Shown: positions 1 through 7,873, numbered from the stretch's first letter. The stretch: 52,228 nucleotides of DNA from Acidobacteriota bacterium (GCA_017883165.1 JADGOC010000010.1:1-52228), one strand, 5' to 3'. Notes: generated by a model from the sequence alone, not told the origin. Made by a program: numbers and translations.

Positions 1-381
1 CCGCCCCCGCCGATCCCGCTGCCCGAGGAGCCCGCGCGCCGCACGCCGCCGGCCACGGCACGGCGTCTGCCGACGCCGCCGCCCGCGGCCGAACCGCCGA
101 AGCCGGCCGAAGAGCCGCACAATCCGCCGCCGCCGCAGGCGGCCCCCGCGGGGAGAGAGAGCGAAGAGGAGCAGCGGATTCGCGCGCAGTTGATGCACGC
201 GACGACCGACTTGAATCGGATCGACTACCGCGCGCTGAACGCCGACGCGCGCACGCAGTACGACACCGCGAAGCGATTTGTGACGCAGGCGGAAGAGGCG
301 CTGCGTGCGAAGAACTTGGTGTTCGCTCGAAGCGTGGCTGACAAAGCGGCCGCGCTGGCGGCTCAGTTGGCGGGCAAGTAG
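1..381 (+). CDS. C-terminal part of a proline-rich protein of unknown function
   Basis: The frame is open from the first base to a TAG at 379-381, so the start lies outside the window; 126 residues are visible. The first ~50 residues are rich in proline, alanine and glutamate (runs such as PPPPIPLPEEP), which suggests a disordered, perhaps periplasmic or cell-wall-spanning linker. The last ~70 residues are charged and predicted helical: an EEEQRIRAQL stretch, then a segment ending in AKNLVFARSVADKAAALAAQL with regular alanine/leucine spacing, like a short helical hairpin. I do not recognise a named family. The gene is separated from nrdJ by a 350-bp regulatory region, so it is probably unrelated to it. 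Confidence 0.75.
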   Translation, partial: PPPPIPLPEEPARRTPPATARRLPTPPPAAEPPKPAEEPHNPPPPQAAPAGRESEEEQRIRAQLMHATTDLNRIDYRALNADARTQYDTAKRFVTQAEEALRAKNLVFARSVADKAAALAAQLAGK

Positions 382-415
382 GCCGGCGGGTCATCCGGCG
401 CCCTGGCGCCCTGGC

Positions 416-455
416 CTGACGCGAGAAAAGCTCATCTGACGTAAGAAAAGCTCAT
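416..455. repeat. Two head-to-tail copies of a 20-bp sequence
   Basis: The 20-mer at 416-435 is followed at once by a second copy at 436-455 with only two differences (GCG versus GTA at the sixth to eighth bases). The shared part is CTGACG..AGAAAAGCTCAT. A 20-bp period puts both copies on the same DNA face. They lie 62 bp before the NrdR box and 86 bp before the -35 element of the nrdJ promoter, so a regulator-binding role is possible. No known operator matches by eye. Confidence 0.6.
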
Positions 456-516
456 CGGTTGAGATACGCAGAAATCGGCCCAGGCGTCAACATCTTGCGA
501 CTGCCCTAAAAGAAAA

Positions 517-532
517 GCACAATATGTAGTGT
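517..532 (+). promoter_or_regulatory. NrdR box upstream of nrdJ
   Basis: The 16 bases GCACAATATGTAGTGT match the NrdR-box consensus acaCwATATnTwGtgt at 15 of 16 positions, including the ATAT centre and the CAC/GTG arms. NrdR is the ATP/dATP-sensing zinc-finger/ATP-cone repressor of ribonucleotide reductase genes. The box ends 8 bp before a TTGACA -35 element and the next gene is a ribonucleotide reductase, so both sequence and context agree. NrdR boxes usually occur in pairs about 31 bp apart; I see only one here. nrdR itself is not in the window. Confidence 0.8.
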
Positions 533-540
533 TTACACGC

Positions 541-569
541 TTGACAAACCGGTGGCCTGGGTCCATATT
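541..569 (+). promoter_or_regulatory. Sigma-70-type promoter of nrdJ
   Basis: A perfect -35 TTGACA at 541-546 is followed after 17 bp by CATATT (564-569), 4 of 6 against TATAAT. Transcription would start near 576, giving an mRNA leader of about 155 nt before the nrdJ start codon. The NrdR box sits directly upstream. Confidence 0.6.
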
Positions 570-575
570 TGACCG

Positions 576-731
576 CCGTAGAGCGACAGGCGAAACCGCG
601 AAAGTCCCCAGCTTTCGCCACTGGTGCCGGGCTCGATTAGCCCTTCATCCGGTTCTGTTTGCGCTACGAACCCAATAAAGTTTGCGAGGGCTTTCGGGGC
701 AGAAAGCCGTCGGCAGTCGGACGGAGGATAC
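576..731 (+). ncRNA. Structured 5' leader of nrdJ, candidate cis-regulatory RNA
   Basis: Three hairpins follow one another. Hairpin 1 pairs 598-604 (GCGAAAG) with 612-618 (CTTTCGC). Hairpin 2 pairs 629-633 (GGGCT) with 639-643 (AGCCC). Hairpin 3 pairs 689-695 (GGCTTTC) with 702-708 (GAAAGCC). The loops of 1 and 3 carry CCCC and GGGG and could kiss. In addition, 600-607 can pair with 688-695 over 8 bp with one G-U, which would exclude hairpins 1 and 3. The ribosome site GGAGG at 723-727 follows hairpin 3. The pieces GGCGAAACC and GCCACTG recall cobalamin riboswitch segments, but there is no recognisable B12 box. A regulatory role is inferred. Confidence 0.4.
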
Positions 732-3575
732 ATGAAGGAACGCGCCGCCTATCAAGCCGCGAGTGCTGGCCAGACCGTGGAAACGAGCGTCGGGACGCCG
801 GTCATCGTACCGAGCGTCGAGCACTCGCGTGCGAAGTCGAAGGCGGCCCCGGGCCTGACGTTTCCGCGCTTCTTTACTGAAGCGGGTCTCGACCCGTTCG
901 ACGAGGTCGAGTGGGAGCAGCGCTCCGCCGTGATCGGAAACGAGCGCGGCGAGGTGGTGTTCGAGCAGCGCGACGTCGAGATGCCGAAGGCCTGGTCGCA
1001 GCAGGCGACCAACATCGTCGTCTCGAAGTATTTCCGCGGGCAGATCGGCACGCCGGAGCGCGAGCGCAGCGTCAAGCAGCTGATCGGCCGCGTCGTGACG
1101 ACGATCACCGAGTGGGCGCGGTCGAACAAATATTTTGCCTCCGATGAAGATCTGCAGGCATTCAGCGACGACCTGAAGCACATCCTCGTCTACCAGAAGG
1201 CGGCGTTCAACAGTCCCGTCTGGTTCAACTGCGGGTTCGAGAAGGCGCCGCAGTGTTCGGCCTGCTTCATCAACTCGGTGCAGGACACGATGGATTCGAT
1301 TCTCACGCTGGCGCGGACCGAGGGGATGCTCTTCAAGTTCGGGTCGGGCACGGGGACCAATCTATCGCCGATCCGGTCGTCGAAGGAGCTGCTCGCGGGT
1401 GGCGGCACGGCGTCGGGGCCCGTATCGTTCATGAAGGGGTACGACGCGTTTGCCGGCGTCATCAAGTCTGGCGGCAAGACGCGGCGCGCGGCGAAGATGG
1501 TCATTCTCAACGCCGACCATCCCGACATCGTCGAGTTCATCAACTGCAAGGTCGAGGAAGAGAAGAAGGCCTGGGCGCTCATCGACGCGGGCTACGACGG
1601 GTCGTTCACCGGTCCAGCGTACTCGTCGGTCTTTTTTCAGAACTCGAACAACAGCGTGCGCGTGACCGACGATTTCATGCGCGCGGTGCTCGACGACAGC
1701 ACGTGGGACACGCACGCGATCCGCGACGGTTCGGTGATGGACACCTACAAGGCGCGCGATTTGATGCACCTTATCTCCGAGGGGACGCACGTCTGCGGCG
1801 ATCCCGGCATGCAGTTCGACACGACGGTCAACGAGTGGCACACGTGCCCGGAGACCGACCGCATCCACGCGAGCAATCCCTGCTCCGAGTACATGTTCCT
1901 CAACGATTCGGCGTGCAACCTGTCGTCGATCAACCTGATGAAGTTCGTTGGCGAGGATGGTGAATTCGATCCCGTGGGCTACAAGGCGGCCATTCGCACG
2001 CTCATCACGGCGCAGGAGATCATCGTCGACAAGGCGAGTTATCCGTCGGCGACGATCGAGAAGAACAGCCACGCGTATCGGCCGCTCGGCCTCGGCTACG
2101 CGAACCTCGGCGCGCTGCTGATGTCGCGTGGTCTGCCGTACGACAGCGACGGCGGCCGCGATTATGCCGCCGCGCTGACCGCGCTGATGACGGGCGAGGC
2201 GTACGCGCAGTCGGCGCGGATCGCGCGCGATCACGGCGGGCCGTTCAGCGGCTACGAGAAGAACCGCGAGCCCTTCTTGCGCGTGATGCGCAAGCACCGC
2301 GACGCCATGCGCGACGTCAACGGGCGCAACGTCCCGTCTAATCTATACGGCGCGGCCAAGGCCTCCTGGGACGACGCGGTGGAGCTCGGCGAAGAGTTCG
2401 GGTACCGCAACGCGCAGGCGACCGTGCTGGCGCCGACCGGCACCATCGGCTTCATGATGGATTGCGACACGACCGGCGTCGAGCCGGACATCGCCCTGGT
2501 CAAATACAAGAAGCTGGTCGGCGGCGGGCTGATGAAGATCGTCAACCAGACCGTGCCGATGGCGCTCAGAAAGCTCGGCTACGCGGAGCCGCAGATCGAC
2601 GCCATCATCGGTTACATCGACAAGAACGAGACGATCGAGGGGGCCCCGGGCCTCAAGGAATCGCATCTGCCGGTGTTCGACTGCGCGTTCAAGGCGTCGA
2701 AGGGCAACCGGTCGATTCACTACATGGGCCACATCAAGATGATGGGCGCGACGCAGCCGTTCATCTCGGGCGCGATCAGCAAGACCGTCAACGTGCCGAA
2801 GGACGCGACCGTCGAGGAAATCATGCAGGCCTACATCCAGTCGTGGAAGCTGGGTGCGAAAGCGATTTCGATCTACCGCGACGGCAGCAAACGGACGCAG
2901 CCGCTCAATACGTCGAAGGACAAGACGCCGGCCGAGCTCAAGGCGCTCGCGGCGCAGGCCGCGCAGCTGGCGAACCAGCCGACGCGCAGCAAGCTCCCCG
3001 ACGAGCGCAAGGCGATCACGCACAAGTTCGACATCGCGGGCCACGAGGGCTACATCACGGTCGGCCTGTTCGAAAACGGGCAGCCCGGCGAGATCTTTCT
3101 CGTGATGGCGAAGGAAGGCTCGACGATTTCGGGCTTCGCCGACGCGTTCGCGCAGGCGATCTCCTACGCGCTGCAGTACGGCGTGCCGCTGCAGGCGCTG
3201 GTCGACAAATTCAGCCACGTCCGCTTCGAGCCGTCCGGCGTGACGCGCAACCCGGAAATCCGCTTCGCGAAGTCGATCGTCGACTACATCTTCCGCTGGA
3301 TGGCGTCGAAGTTCCTGTCGAACGACGCGCAGTTTTATGCCGGCGTCAACGGCCGCGAGCTCGAGAACGGCAACGGCCACGCCGCGGCCGCCTCCGCCGC
3401 CGCAGAAGCGATGCCGGCGGGTTCATCGTCTTTGGGGCTCAAATCGGTGGGCCCGCTGTCGACGATTCAGAATCAGGAAGACGCGCCGCCGTGCTCGACG
3501 TGCGGGGCGATCATGATCCGCAGCGGCGCCTGCTACAAGTGCTCGAACTGCGGGAACACGTCGGGCTGCGCGTAA
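732..3575 (+). CDS. nrdJ: Adenosylcobalamin-dependent (class II) ribonucleotide reductase
   Basis: Reduces ribonucleotides to deoxyribonucleotides using a 5'-deoxyadenosyl radical from coenzyme B12, so it supplies DNA precursors with or without oxygen. The 947-residue protein has the class II landmarks: FNSPVWFNCG and CSACF near residues 160-178, NPCSE near 382-386 (the radical cysteine and glutamate), PTGTIGFMMD near 430, a TSCPD-type domain near 780-880 (KFDIAGHEGYITVGLF onward), and a C-terminal four-cysteine knot (CSTCG, then CYKCSNCG) in the last 27 residues that carries the redox cysteines. The ATG at 732 is chosen because GGAGG lies 4 nt before it; the frame is open further upstream, but that part is leader. 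Regulation by NrdR is indicated by the upstream box. No class I or III reductase genes are in the window. Confidence 0.95.
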   Translation: MKERAAYQAASAGQTVETSVGTPVIVPSVEHSRAKSKAAPGLTFPRFFTEAGLDPFDEVEWEQRSAVIGNERGEVVFEQRDVEMPKAWSQQATNIVVSKYFRGQIGTPERERSVKQLIGRVVTTITEWARSNKYFASDEDLQAFSDDLKHILVYQKAAFNSPVWFNCGFEKAPQCSACFINSVQDTMDSILTLARTEGMLFKFGSGTGTNLSPIRSSKELLAGGGTASGPVSFMKGYDAFAGVIKSGGKTRRAAKMVILNADHPDIVEFINCKVEEEKKAWALIDAGYDGSFTGPAYSSVFFQNSNNSVRVTDDFMRAVLDDSTWDTHAIRDGSVMDTYKARDLMHLISEGTHVCGDPGMQFDTTVNEWHTCPETDRIHASNPCSEYMFLNDSACNLSSINLMKFVGEDGEFDPVGYKAAIRTLITAQEIIVDKASYPSATIEKNSHAYRPLGLGYANLGALLMSRGLPYDSDGGRDYAAALTALMTGEAYAQSARIARDHGGPFSGYEKNREPFLRVMRKHRDAMRDVNGRNVPSNLYGAAKASWDDAVELGEEFGYRNAQATVLAPTGTIGFMMDCDTTGVEPDIALVKYKKLVGGGLMKIVNQTVPMALRKLGYAEPQIDAIIGYIDKNETIEGAPGLKESHLPVFDCAFKASKGNRSIHYMGHIKMMGATQPFISGAISKTVNVPKDATVEEIMQAYIQSWKLGAKAISIYRDGSKRTQPLNTSKDKTPAELKALAAQAAQLANQPTRSKLPDERKAITHKFDIAGHEGYITVGLFENGQPGEIFLVMAKEGSTISGFADAFAQAISYALQYGVPLQALVDKFSHVRFEPSGVTRNPEIRFAKSIVDYIFRWMASKFLSNDAQFYAGVNGRELENGNGHAAAASAAAEAMPAGSSSLGLKSVGPLSTIQNQEDAPPCSTCGAIMIRSGACYKCSNCGNTSGCA

Positions 3576-3615
3576 ATAACACGATCACCGGCGGCAGAAC
3601 ATTCACAATCGGATC

Positions 3616-4413
3616 GTGCCAACAGTAGGCCGGCTGCGCTATCTCGACGCGTTGCCGCGCGGGCCTGCCCGCCCGCGCGGCACGCTCATTCTTCTTCACG
3701 CCTTTCCACTCAACGCCCGCATGTGGGAGCCGCAGCTCGCGCTGGCCGACCTCGGCTGGCGCGTGGTCGCGCCGCAACTGGGCGGCGTCGACGGCGGCGT
3801 CGCAGGCCCCGCGTCTTCAATGGCCGACTACGCCGGCGAGGTCGTCGATCTGCTCGACGTGCTGCGGATCGAAGACGCGGTCATCGGCGGCCTCTCGATG
3901 GGCGGCTATGTCACCTTGGCGCTCTTCAGACACGCGCCGCGATACTTCCGCGGCATGGTGCTCGCCGACACGCGGCCGCAGGCCGATACGCCGGAAGGGG
4001 TCGAAGGGCGGAAACGGATGCTGGCGCTCGTGCGCGAGAAGGGCGCGGCGGCGGTCGCCGACGAGATGCTGCCGAAGCTCCTGTCGGACGAGGCGCGCGA
4101 GCACCACCCGGAACTCGTCGCGCGCACGCGCGCGCTGATGCTCACCAACTCCGCCGACGCGATTGCCGGAGCGATCACCGCGCTGATGACGCGGCCCGAC
4201 TCGACGCCGCTTCTTCAGACGATTCACTGCCCGACGCTGATTCTGGTCGGCGATCGCGACGTCGTCACGCCGCCGCCGCTCAGCGAGGGGCTGCACGCCG
4301 CCATCGCCGGGTCCGAGCTGGTGGTGATCGCAGGCGCGGGACACCTGTCGAGCCTCGAGCAGCCGGCGGCCTTCAACGCGGCGCTCGCACGGTTCCTCGA
4401 GCATCGGGTATAG
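3616..4413 (+). CDS. Alpha/beta-fold hydrolase
   Basis: A 265-residue single-domain hydrolase. Visible parts are the oxyanion strand-loop LILLHAFPLN (24-33), the nucleophile elbow GGLSMGG with Ser94, the acid turn VGDRDVVTPP with Asp215, and the catalytic histidine in GAGHLSSLEQP (His243). This is a complete Ser-Asp-His triad, and the pattern is closest to 3-oxoadipate enol-lactonase or proline-iminopeptidase-like esterases. The true substrate is unknown. The GTG at 3616 is the only reasonable start, 40 bp after nrdJ, so the gene may be read from the same transcript. An 11-bp perfect inverted repeat (3654-3681) lies in the coding region at PRGPARPRG and looks like an insertion before the first core strand. 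Confidence 0.85.
   Translation: MPTVGRLRYLDALPRGPARPRGTLILLHAFPLNARMWEPQLALADLGWRVVAPQLGGVDGGVAGPASSMADYAGEVVDLLDVLRIEDAVIGGLSMGGYVTLALFRHAPRYFRGMVLADTRPQADTPEGVEGRKRMLALVREKGAAAVADEMLPKLLSDEAREHHPELVARTRALMLTNSADAIAGAITALMTRPDSTPLLQTIHCPTLILVGDRDVVTPPPLSEGLHAAIAGSELVVIAGAGHLSSLEQPAAFNAALARFLEHRV
3654..3681. repeat. 11-bp palindrome inside the hydrolase gene
   Basis: GCCGCGCGGGC (3654-3664) is inverted as GCCCGCGCGGC (3671-3681) around a 6-nt loop. It is translated in frame as LPRGPARPRG, at a place where related hydrolases have a short turn. It is one of several in-frame palindromes in this window. Confidence 0.6.
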
Positions 4414-4422
4414 TCGAGAGTC

Positions 4423-5277
4423 ATGCGTGTGTGCTTCGGTCCGGCCAAAGCCGGACACTACGTCTTGGTCATCGCGCTGTGTCTGGTCGCCGCGCCACGG
4501 GCGCAGGACGGCCAGGCAGGGGCTCCGCCGGTCCGCAGGTCGTACGATGAAATCCTCGACCTGAACGTCCGCGACGGCTTCGTCTACTATCGCGCGCTCA
4601 AAGCCGACCGCGCGAAGCTCGACGGTTTCATCGCGACGCTCGCGACCGCCGACATCGACAACGCGCCGCGCAACGAGCAGGTCGCGTTCTGGCTGAACGC
4701 CTACAACGCGATCGTGCTCAGAACGGTCGTCGATCATTACCCCATCGTCCAGCGCGTGCCCGGCTATCCGCCGCACAGCATTCGGCAGATTCCCGGCGCC
4801 TTCGAACGCGTGCCGCACCGCGTCGCCGGCCGCACCCTCACGCTGGACCAAATCGAGCAGGACGTGCTCTCGACGTTCCACGACCCACGCGTGTACCTGG
4901 CGCTCGGCCGCGGCGCCATCGGCGGCGGCCGGCTGCGGAGCGAAGCGTATGCCGCCCCGCGGCTCGAGGCGCAGCTGAAGGAAGTCGCCGAGGAGTGCGT
5001 CAGCCGGTCCGAGTGCGTGCGGATCGATCGGGACGCGAACACGCTGAATGTGAGCTCGCTGTTTTCTTGGCGGGAGAAGGAATTCAGCGCCGCGTTCGCC
5101 GGAACGGCACCCGCGACGTTCGCGGCCCGGAGCCCGATCGAGCGGGCGGTCATCGCGCTCGTCGAGCCAAGGCTGCTCACGACCGAACGCGACTTCCTGG
5201 CGAAGAACGAGTTCAAGATGGTCTATACGCCGTTCGACTGGTCGCTCAACGACCTCACCGGACGAGGCGGCCGTTAA
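4423..5277 (+). CDS. DUF547-domain protein, probably exported
   Basis: A 284-residue protein with the DUF547 hallmarks: YYRALKADRAKLDGFIATL, then NEQVAFWLNAYNAIVL (near 86-101), then DPRVYLALGRGA with the basic LRSEAY stretch (near 155-175). DUF547 proteins are widespread in bacteria; their activity is not established. The N-terminus is hydrophobic (YVLVIALCLVAAPRAQ), consistent with a signal peptide and export. The start is uncertain: the first ~10 codons contain a palindromic repeat (GPAKAGHY), and a TTG in codon 15 would also leave a signal peptide. It lies 9 bp after the hydrolase stop, so the two are likely co-transcribed. Confidence 0.8.
   Translation: MRVCFGPAKAGHYVLVIALCLVAAPRAQDGQAGAPPVRRSYDEILDLNVRDGFVYYRALKADRAKLDGFIATLATADIDNAPRNEQVAFWLNAYNAIVLRTVVDHYPIVQRVPGYPPHSIRQIPGAFERVPHRVAGRTLTLDQIEQDVLSTFHDPRVYLALGRGAIGGGRLRSEAYAAPRLEAQLKEVAEECVSRSECVRIDRDANTLNVSSLFSWREKEFSAAFAGTAPATFAARSPIERAVIALVEPRLLTTERDFLAKNEFKMVYTPFDWSLNDLTGRGGR
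4439..4456. repeat. Palindrome in the start region of the DUF547 gene
   Basis: GTCCGGC-CAAA-GCCGGAC is a perfect 7-bp inverted repeat with a 4-nt loop, read as GPAKAG. From memory, a GPAKAGHY-like string recurs at protein termini in acidobacterial sequences, which would mark a genome-wide repeat. I cannot confirm this here. Confidence 0.55.
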
Positions 5278-5284
5278 ATCCTTT

Positions 5285-5308
5285 CATCCCTACATCCTTA
5301 CATCCTTA
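5285..5308. repeat. Three tandem copies of an 8-bp unit
   Basis: CATCCCTA, CATCCTTA, CATCCTTA fill the short spacer between the DUF547 gene and the SDR gene. The first copy differs at one base. The array ends 10 bp before the SDR start and offers no Shine-Dalgarno sequence on the plus strand. Confidence 0.7.
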
Positions 5309-5318
5309 GATTCCGTCC

Positions 5319-6113
5319 ATGGATCTCCAACTCGTCGATAGGGTCGCCATCGTCACCGGTTCGAGCCGCGGGCTCGGGCTGGCGAGTGCCGCCGCCCTCG
5401 TTCAGGAGGGGTGCCGCGTCGCGATCTGCGCGCGCGGCGAGGAGCGGTTGGCCGAAGCGGCCGCTGAACTGCGCCGGCTGGCCGGGTCGGGGAGGAGGGA
5501 CCACGGCGACGCCGTTCTGGCGATTGCCGCCGACCTTGCGACTCCGGCAGGCGTCGAGGAAGTCGTTGCCCGCACGGTCGAGGCGTTCGGCGGCCTGGAC
5601 ATCCTCGTCAACAGCGTCGGCCTCGCACGAGGCGCCACCATCACCGACACGAGCGACGCGGAGTGGAGCGAAGCGATCGACCAGACCTTGTTTCCGGCGA
5701 TTCGGGCGTCGCGGCTCGCCGTGCCGCACATGCGCCGCCGCGGCGGCGGCGCCATCGTGATGATTGCGTCGATTTACGGGCGCGAATCGGGCGGACGGAT
5801 GACGTACAACGCCGTCAAGGCGGCCGAAATCAGCCTGGCCAAGTCGCTCAGTCAGCAGCTTGCCAAGGACAACATCCGCGTCAACAGCGTGGCGCCTGGG
5901 TCGATTCTGTTTTCTGGGGGGACCTGGTACCGCCGGCAGCAGGACGATCCGGCGGGTATCGCGGAGTTCGTGCGGCGGGAGCTGCCATTCGGCCGGTTTG
6001 GCCGCCCCGAGGAGGTCGGGGCGGTCGTCGCGTTCCTCGCCTCGCCGCGCGCGAGCTGGATCAGCGGTTCAAGTGTGCCCGTTGACGGCTGCCAGTCACG
6101 CTCCCAGATCTGA
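5319..6113 (+). CDS. Short-chain dehydrogenase/reductase (SDR)
   Basis: A 264-residue classical SDR with a Rossmann fold. It has the dinucleotide motif TGSSRGLG (13-20), the NAG-type position as NSVG (98-101), catalytic Ser151 (MIASIYG), Tyr163 and Lys167 (YNAVK), the PGS motif after the active site, and a C-terminal SGSSVPVDG typical of FabG-like enzymes. The reaction is NAD(P)H-dependent ketone/alcohol conversion. The substrate cannot be read from sequence, and 3-oxoacyl-ACP reductase is only a nearest-family label. Loop residues 55-66 are longer than usual. The ATG at 5319 places TGxxxGxG at the standard distance from the N-terminus. Confidence 0.88.
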   Translation: MDLQLVDRVAIVTGSSRGLGLASAAALVQEGCRVAICARGEERLAEAAAELRRLAGSGRRDHGDAVLAIAADLATPAGVEEVVARTVEAFGGLDILVNSVGLARGATITDTSDAEWSEAIDQTLFPAIRASRLAVPHMRRRGGGAIVMIASIYGRESGGRMTYNAVKAAEISLAKSLSQQLAKDNIRVNSVAPGSILFSGGTWYRRQQDDPAGIAEFVRRELPFGRFGRPEEVGAVVAFLASPRASWISGSSVPVDGCQSRSQI

Positions 6114-6467
6114 TCGCGGGCATTCCCTCGTCCAACGGCGCTTGTGAGTGGGAACGGCCGCCGCCGAGCCGCGAGCTCGAGATGGCGCGCGGTGTCGGTT
6201 GCCTGGATGCGTGGGAAGCGGTGACCCGGACGCGAACGACGAATCCTTCCGGATTCTCGTGTTCGGCGGTGTCCGGTTCGCCAGTCGTTTCGGAGTGAAG
6301 GAAGAAGCCTCGGCGCCGCACTCGCGGCTCGGTTACATCCATCTGCTCAGTCTCCTCTTTAGCAATATCGGTCGTACGCGAGAAGAGTAACAGTGCTCGC
6401 GCGACGCGTAAACAAAAAAACGACACGATCGCGTGTAAAAAAATCGTGTGGGCGCCGGTCGGAGGCG
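6114..6467. other. Gene-free spacer between converging genes
   Basis: No frame in these 354 bp resembles a protein; the open stretches lack start signals and family motifs. It contains a small palindrome, GAATCC-TTCC-GGATTC, at 6241-6256, and the intrinsic terminator of the permease near its right end. The 6150-6360 part may be decayed coding sequence, but nothing recognisable remains. Confidence 0.5.
6414..6449 (-). terminator. Intrinsic terminator of the permease gene
   Basis: Read on the minus strand, a 5-bp stem ACACG-CGAT-CGTGT (6436-6423) is followed by CG and seven T (6420-6414). A larger alternative stem ACACGAT/ATCGTGT (6449-6423) can also form. It sits 18 bp after the permease stop codon. 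Confidence 0.7.
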
Positions 6468-7808
6468 TCAGCGCCGGCGATCGCCGAACGCGACGTAGTA
6501 GACGGGAATGCCGGTGAGAATCAGCGCGAAGGTGATGGCCGTGTTCATCGTGTCGTTGACGAGCGCGTTGACGACGAAGCCGACGACCGAGAGGATGAAG
6601 ACGGCCGGCACGACCGGATAGCCGACCACCTTGTAGGGCCGCGGCATGTTGGGCCGCAGGCGACGCAGCCGGTAGATCGCCGCGACGCTCAGCGCGTAGA
6701 ACGGCCAGATGGCGAGCACGAACGTGTTGGTCAGCGCCTCGAAGCTCCGGCTGAGGACCAGCACCATGCCGAGCAGCGCCGCCAGCAGAATCGCCACGTG
6801 CGGCGTCTTGAAGCGCGGATGCACTCGCGCGATCGACTTGAAAAACAACCCGTCGTCGGCCATGGCGAAGAAGATGCGAGGGGACGCGAGCATCGTCCCG
6901 TTGAGCGAGCTGAAGGACGAAATCATGACGAAAAGCGAGACCAGGACGACCCCGACGCGCCCGAAGAGCGCCATCATCGTGTCGGCGGCCACGAGCGGCG
7001 AGCGCGCGACCGCCTCGATGGGGCTGACGTAGAGATACGCCACGTTGGTCAGGACGTAGATGCCGATGATGGCGAGGGTGCCGATGATGATGGCGCGGGG
7101 CAGGTTGCGCTGCGGATCCTTCACTTCGCCGCCCGCGAACGAGAGGTCGCCGAAGCCGTCATAGGCCCAGAGCACGCTGACGAGCGCCAGGCCGAGGCTG
7201 CCGAGGCCGATCGATGCTCCCGTCCCGGTCGTCAGGTGCGAGACCGCCGCGCCGTGGCTGCCGCCGAGGACCAGCGCCGCCACGATCAGCACGGCCAGCG
7301 CCGAGAACTTCGCCACCGTCGACACCCCGACGATCGCCGCGCCGAGGTTGACCCCGATGATGTTGACCGCCGCGGCGAACGCGATCGCGCCGGCCGACAG
7401 GCCGCGCGCCGCCAGCACATGCGTCACGGGATCGACGCCGAACGACCGCAGGAAGTAGTCGCCGAAGGCGACGGCGATGCCGCCGAGCGCGGACGCGCGG
7501 ATCAGCACGAGCTGTGACCAGCCGAACAGAAAACCGGCGAGTCGTCCCCACCCTTCGCGAAGATAGGCGTAGAACCCGCCGGTTTCGGGCAGCGCGGCCG
7601 CGAGCTCGGCCAGCGAGAGCGCGCCGCACAACGTGATGACGCCGCCGACGACCCACAAGCCGAGGATCAACAGCGGGCTGGGCACTTTCTGCGCGATGCC
7701 GGCGGGCGACCTGAAGATCCCGGATCCAATCGTGATGCCGATGACGAGCGCGACCGAGCTCCAAAGGCCCAGACGGCGGGGCAAACCGGTCGTGTGAGTG
7801 GTCGGCAT
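6468..7808 (-). CDS. APC-superfamily amino acid permease
   Basis: A 446-residue integral inner-membrane protein with about 12 hydrophobic segments. TM1 contains the broken-helix signature IGITIGSGIFRSPA near residues 22-35, where APC transporters bind the amino group of the substrate. TM2-TM3 carries SLAELAAALPETGGFYAYL, as in the LAT-like (L-type) branch. It probably imports or exchanges amino acids. A conserved AYDGFGD segment near residue 217 in TM6 fits the same family. The gene is monocistronic, divergent from the repair operon and closed by an intrinsic terminator. Confidence 0.88.
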   Translation of the reverse strand: MPTTHTTGLPRRLGLWSSVALVIGITIGSGIFRSPAGIAQKVPSPLLILGLWVVGGVITLCGALSLAELAAALPETGGFYAYLREGWGRLAGFLFGWSQLVLIRASALGGIAVAFGDYFLRSFGVDPVTHVLAARGLSAGAIAFAAAVNIIGVNLGAAIVGVSTVAKFSALAVLIVAALVLGGSHGAAVSHLTTGTGASIGLGSLGLALVSVLWAYDGFGDLSFAGGEVKDPQRNLPRAIIIGTLAIIGIYVLTNVAYLYVSPIEAVARSPLVAADTMMALFGRVGVVLVSLFVMISSFSSLNGTMLASPRIFFAMADDGLFFKSIARVHPRFKTPHVAILLAALLGMVLVLSRSFEALTNTFVLAIWPFYALSVAAIYRLRRLRPNMPRPYKVVGYPVVPAVFILSVVGFVVNALVNDTMNTAITFALILTGIPVYYVAFGDRRR

Positions 7809-7873
7809 GAGCTGGAGAGCCTAACACACGGCACGAATCCTCAAAGTGACCTGAAAGATCCGACTTTCACCTC

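Noticed and set aside
587-731. Classical cobalamin riboswitch in the nrdJ leader
   Set aside because: Fragments GGCGAAACC and GCCACTG are suggestive, but no B12 box (AGYCAGGAGACC-like) is found before the start codon. Kept only as an unclassified structured leader.
2343-3380. Long open frame opposite nrdJ
   Set aside because: High-GC coding sequence leaves long open frames on the complementary strand. The translation is arginine-rich with no motifs, and the plus-strand gene is certain.
6148-6390. 80-codon open frame in the spacer before the permease terminator
   Set aside because: No ribosome site, no conserved features and amino-acid usage unlike neighbours. I cannot support a gene.
6393-7517. 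374-codon open frame opposite the permease
   Set aside because: Composition is extreme (Arg/Asp/Glu/His) and no family motif appears; it is the shadow of a hydrophobic protein on the other strand.
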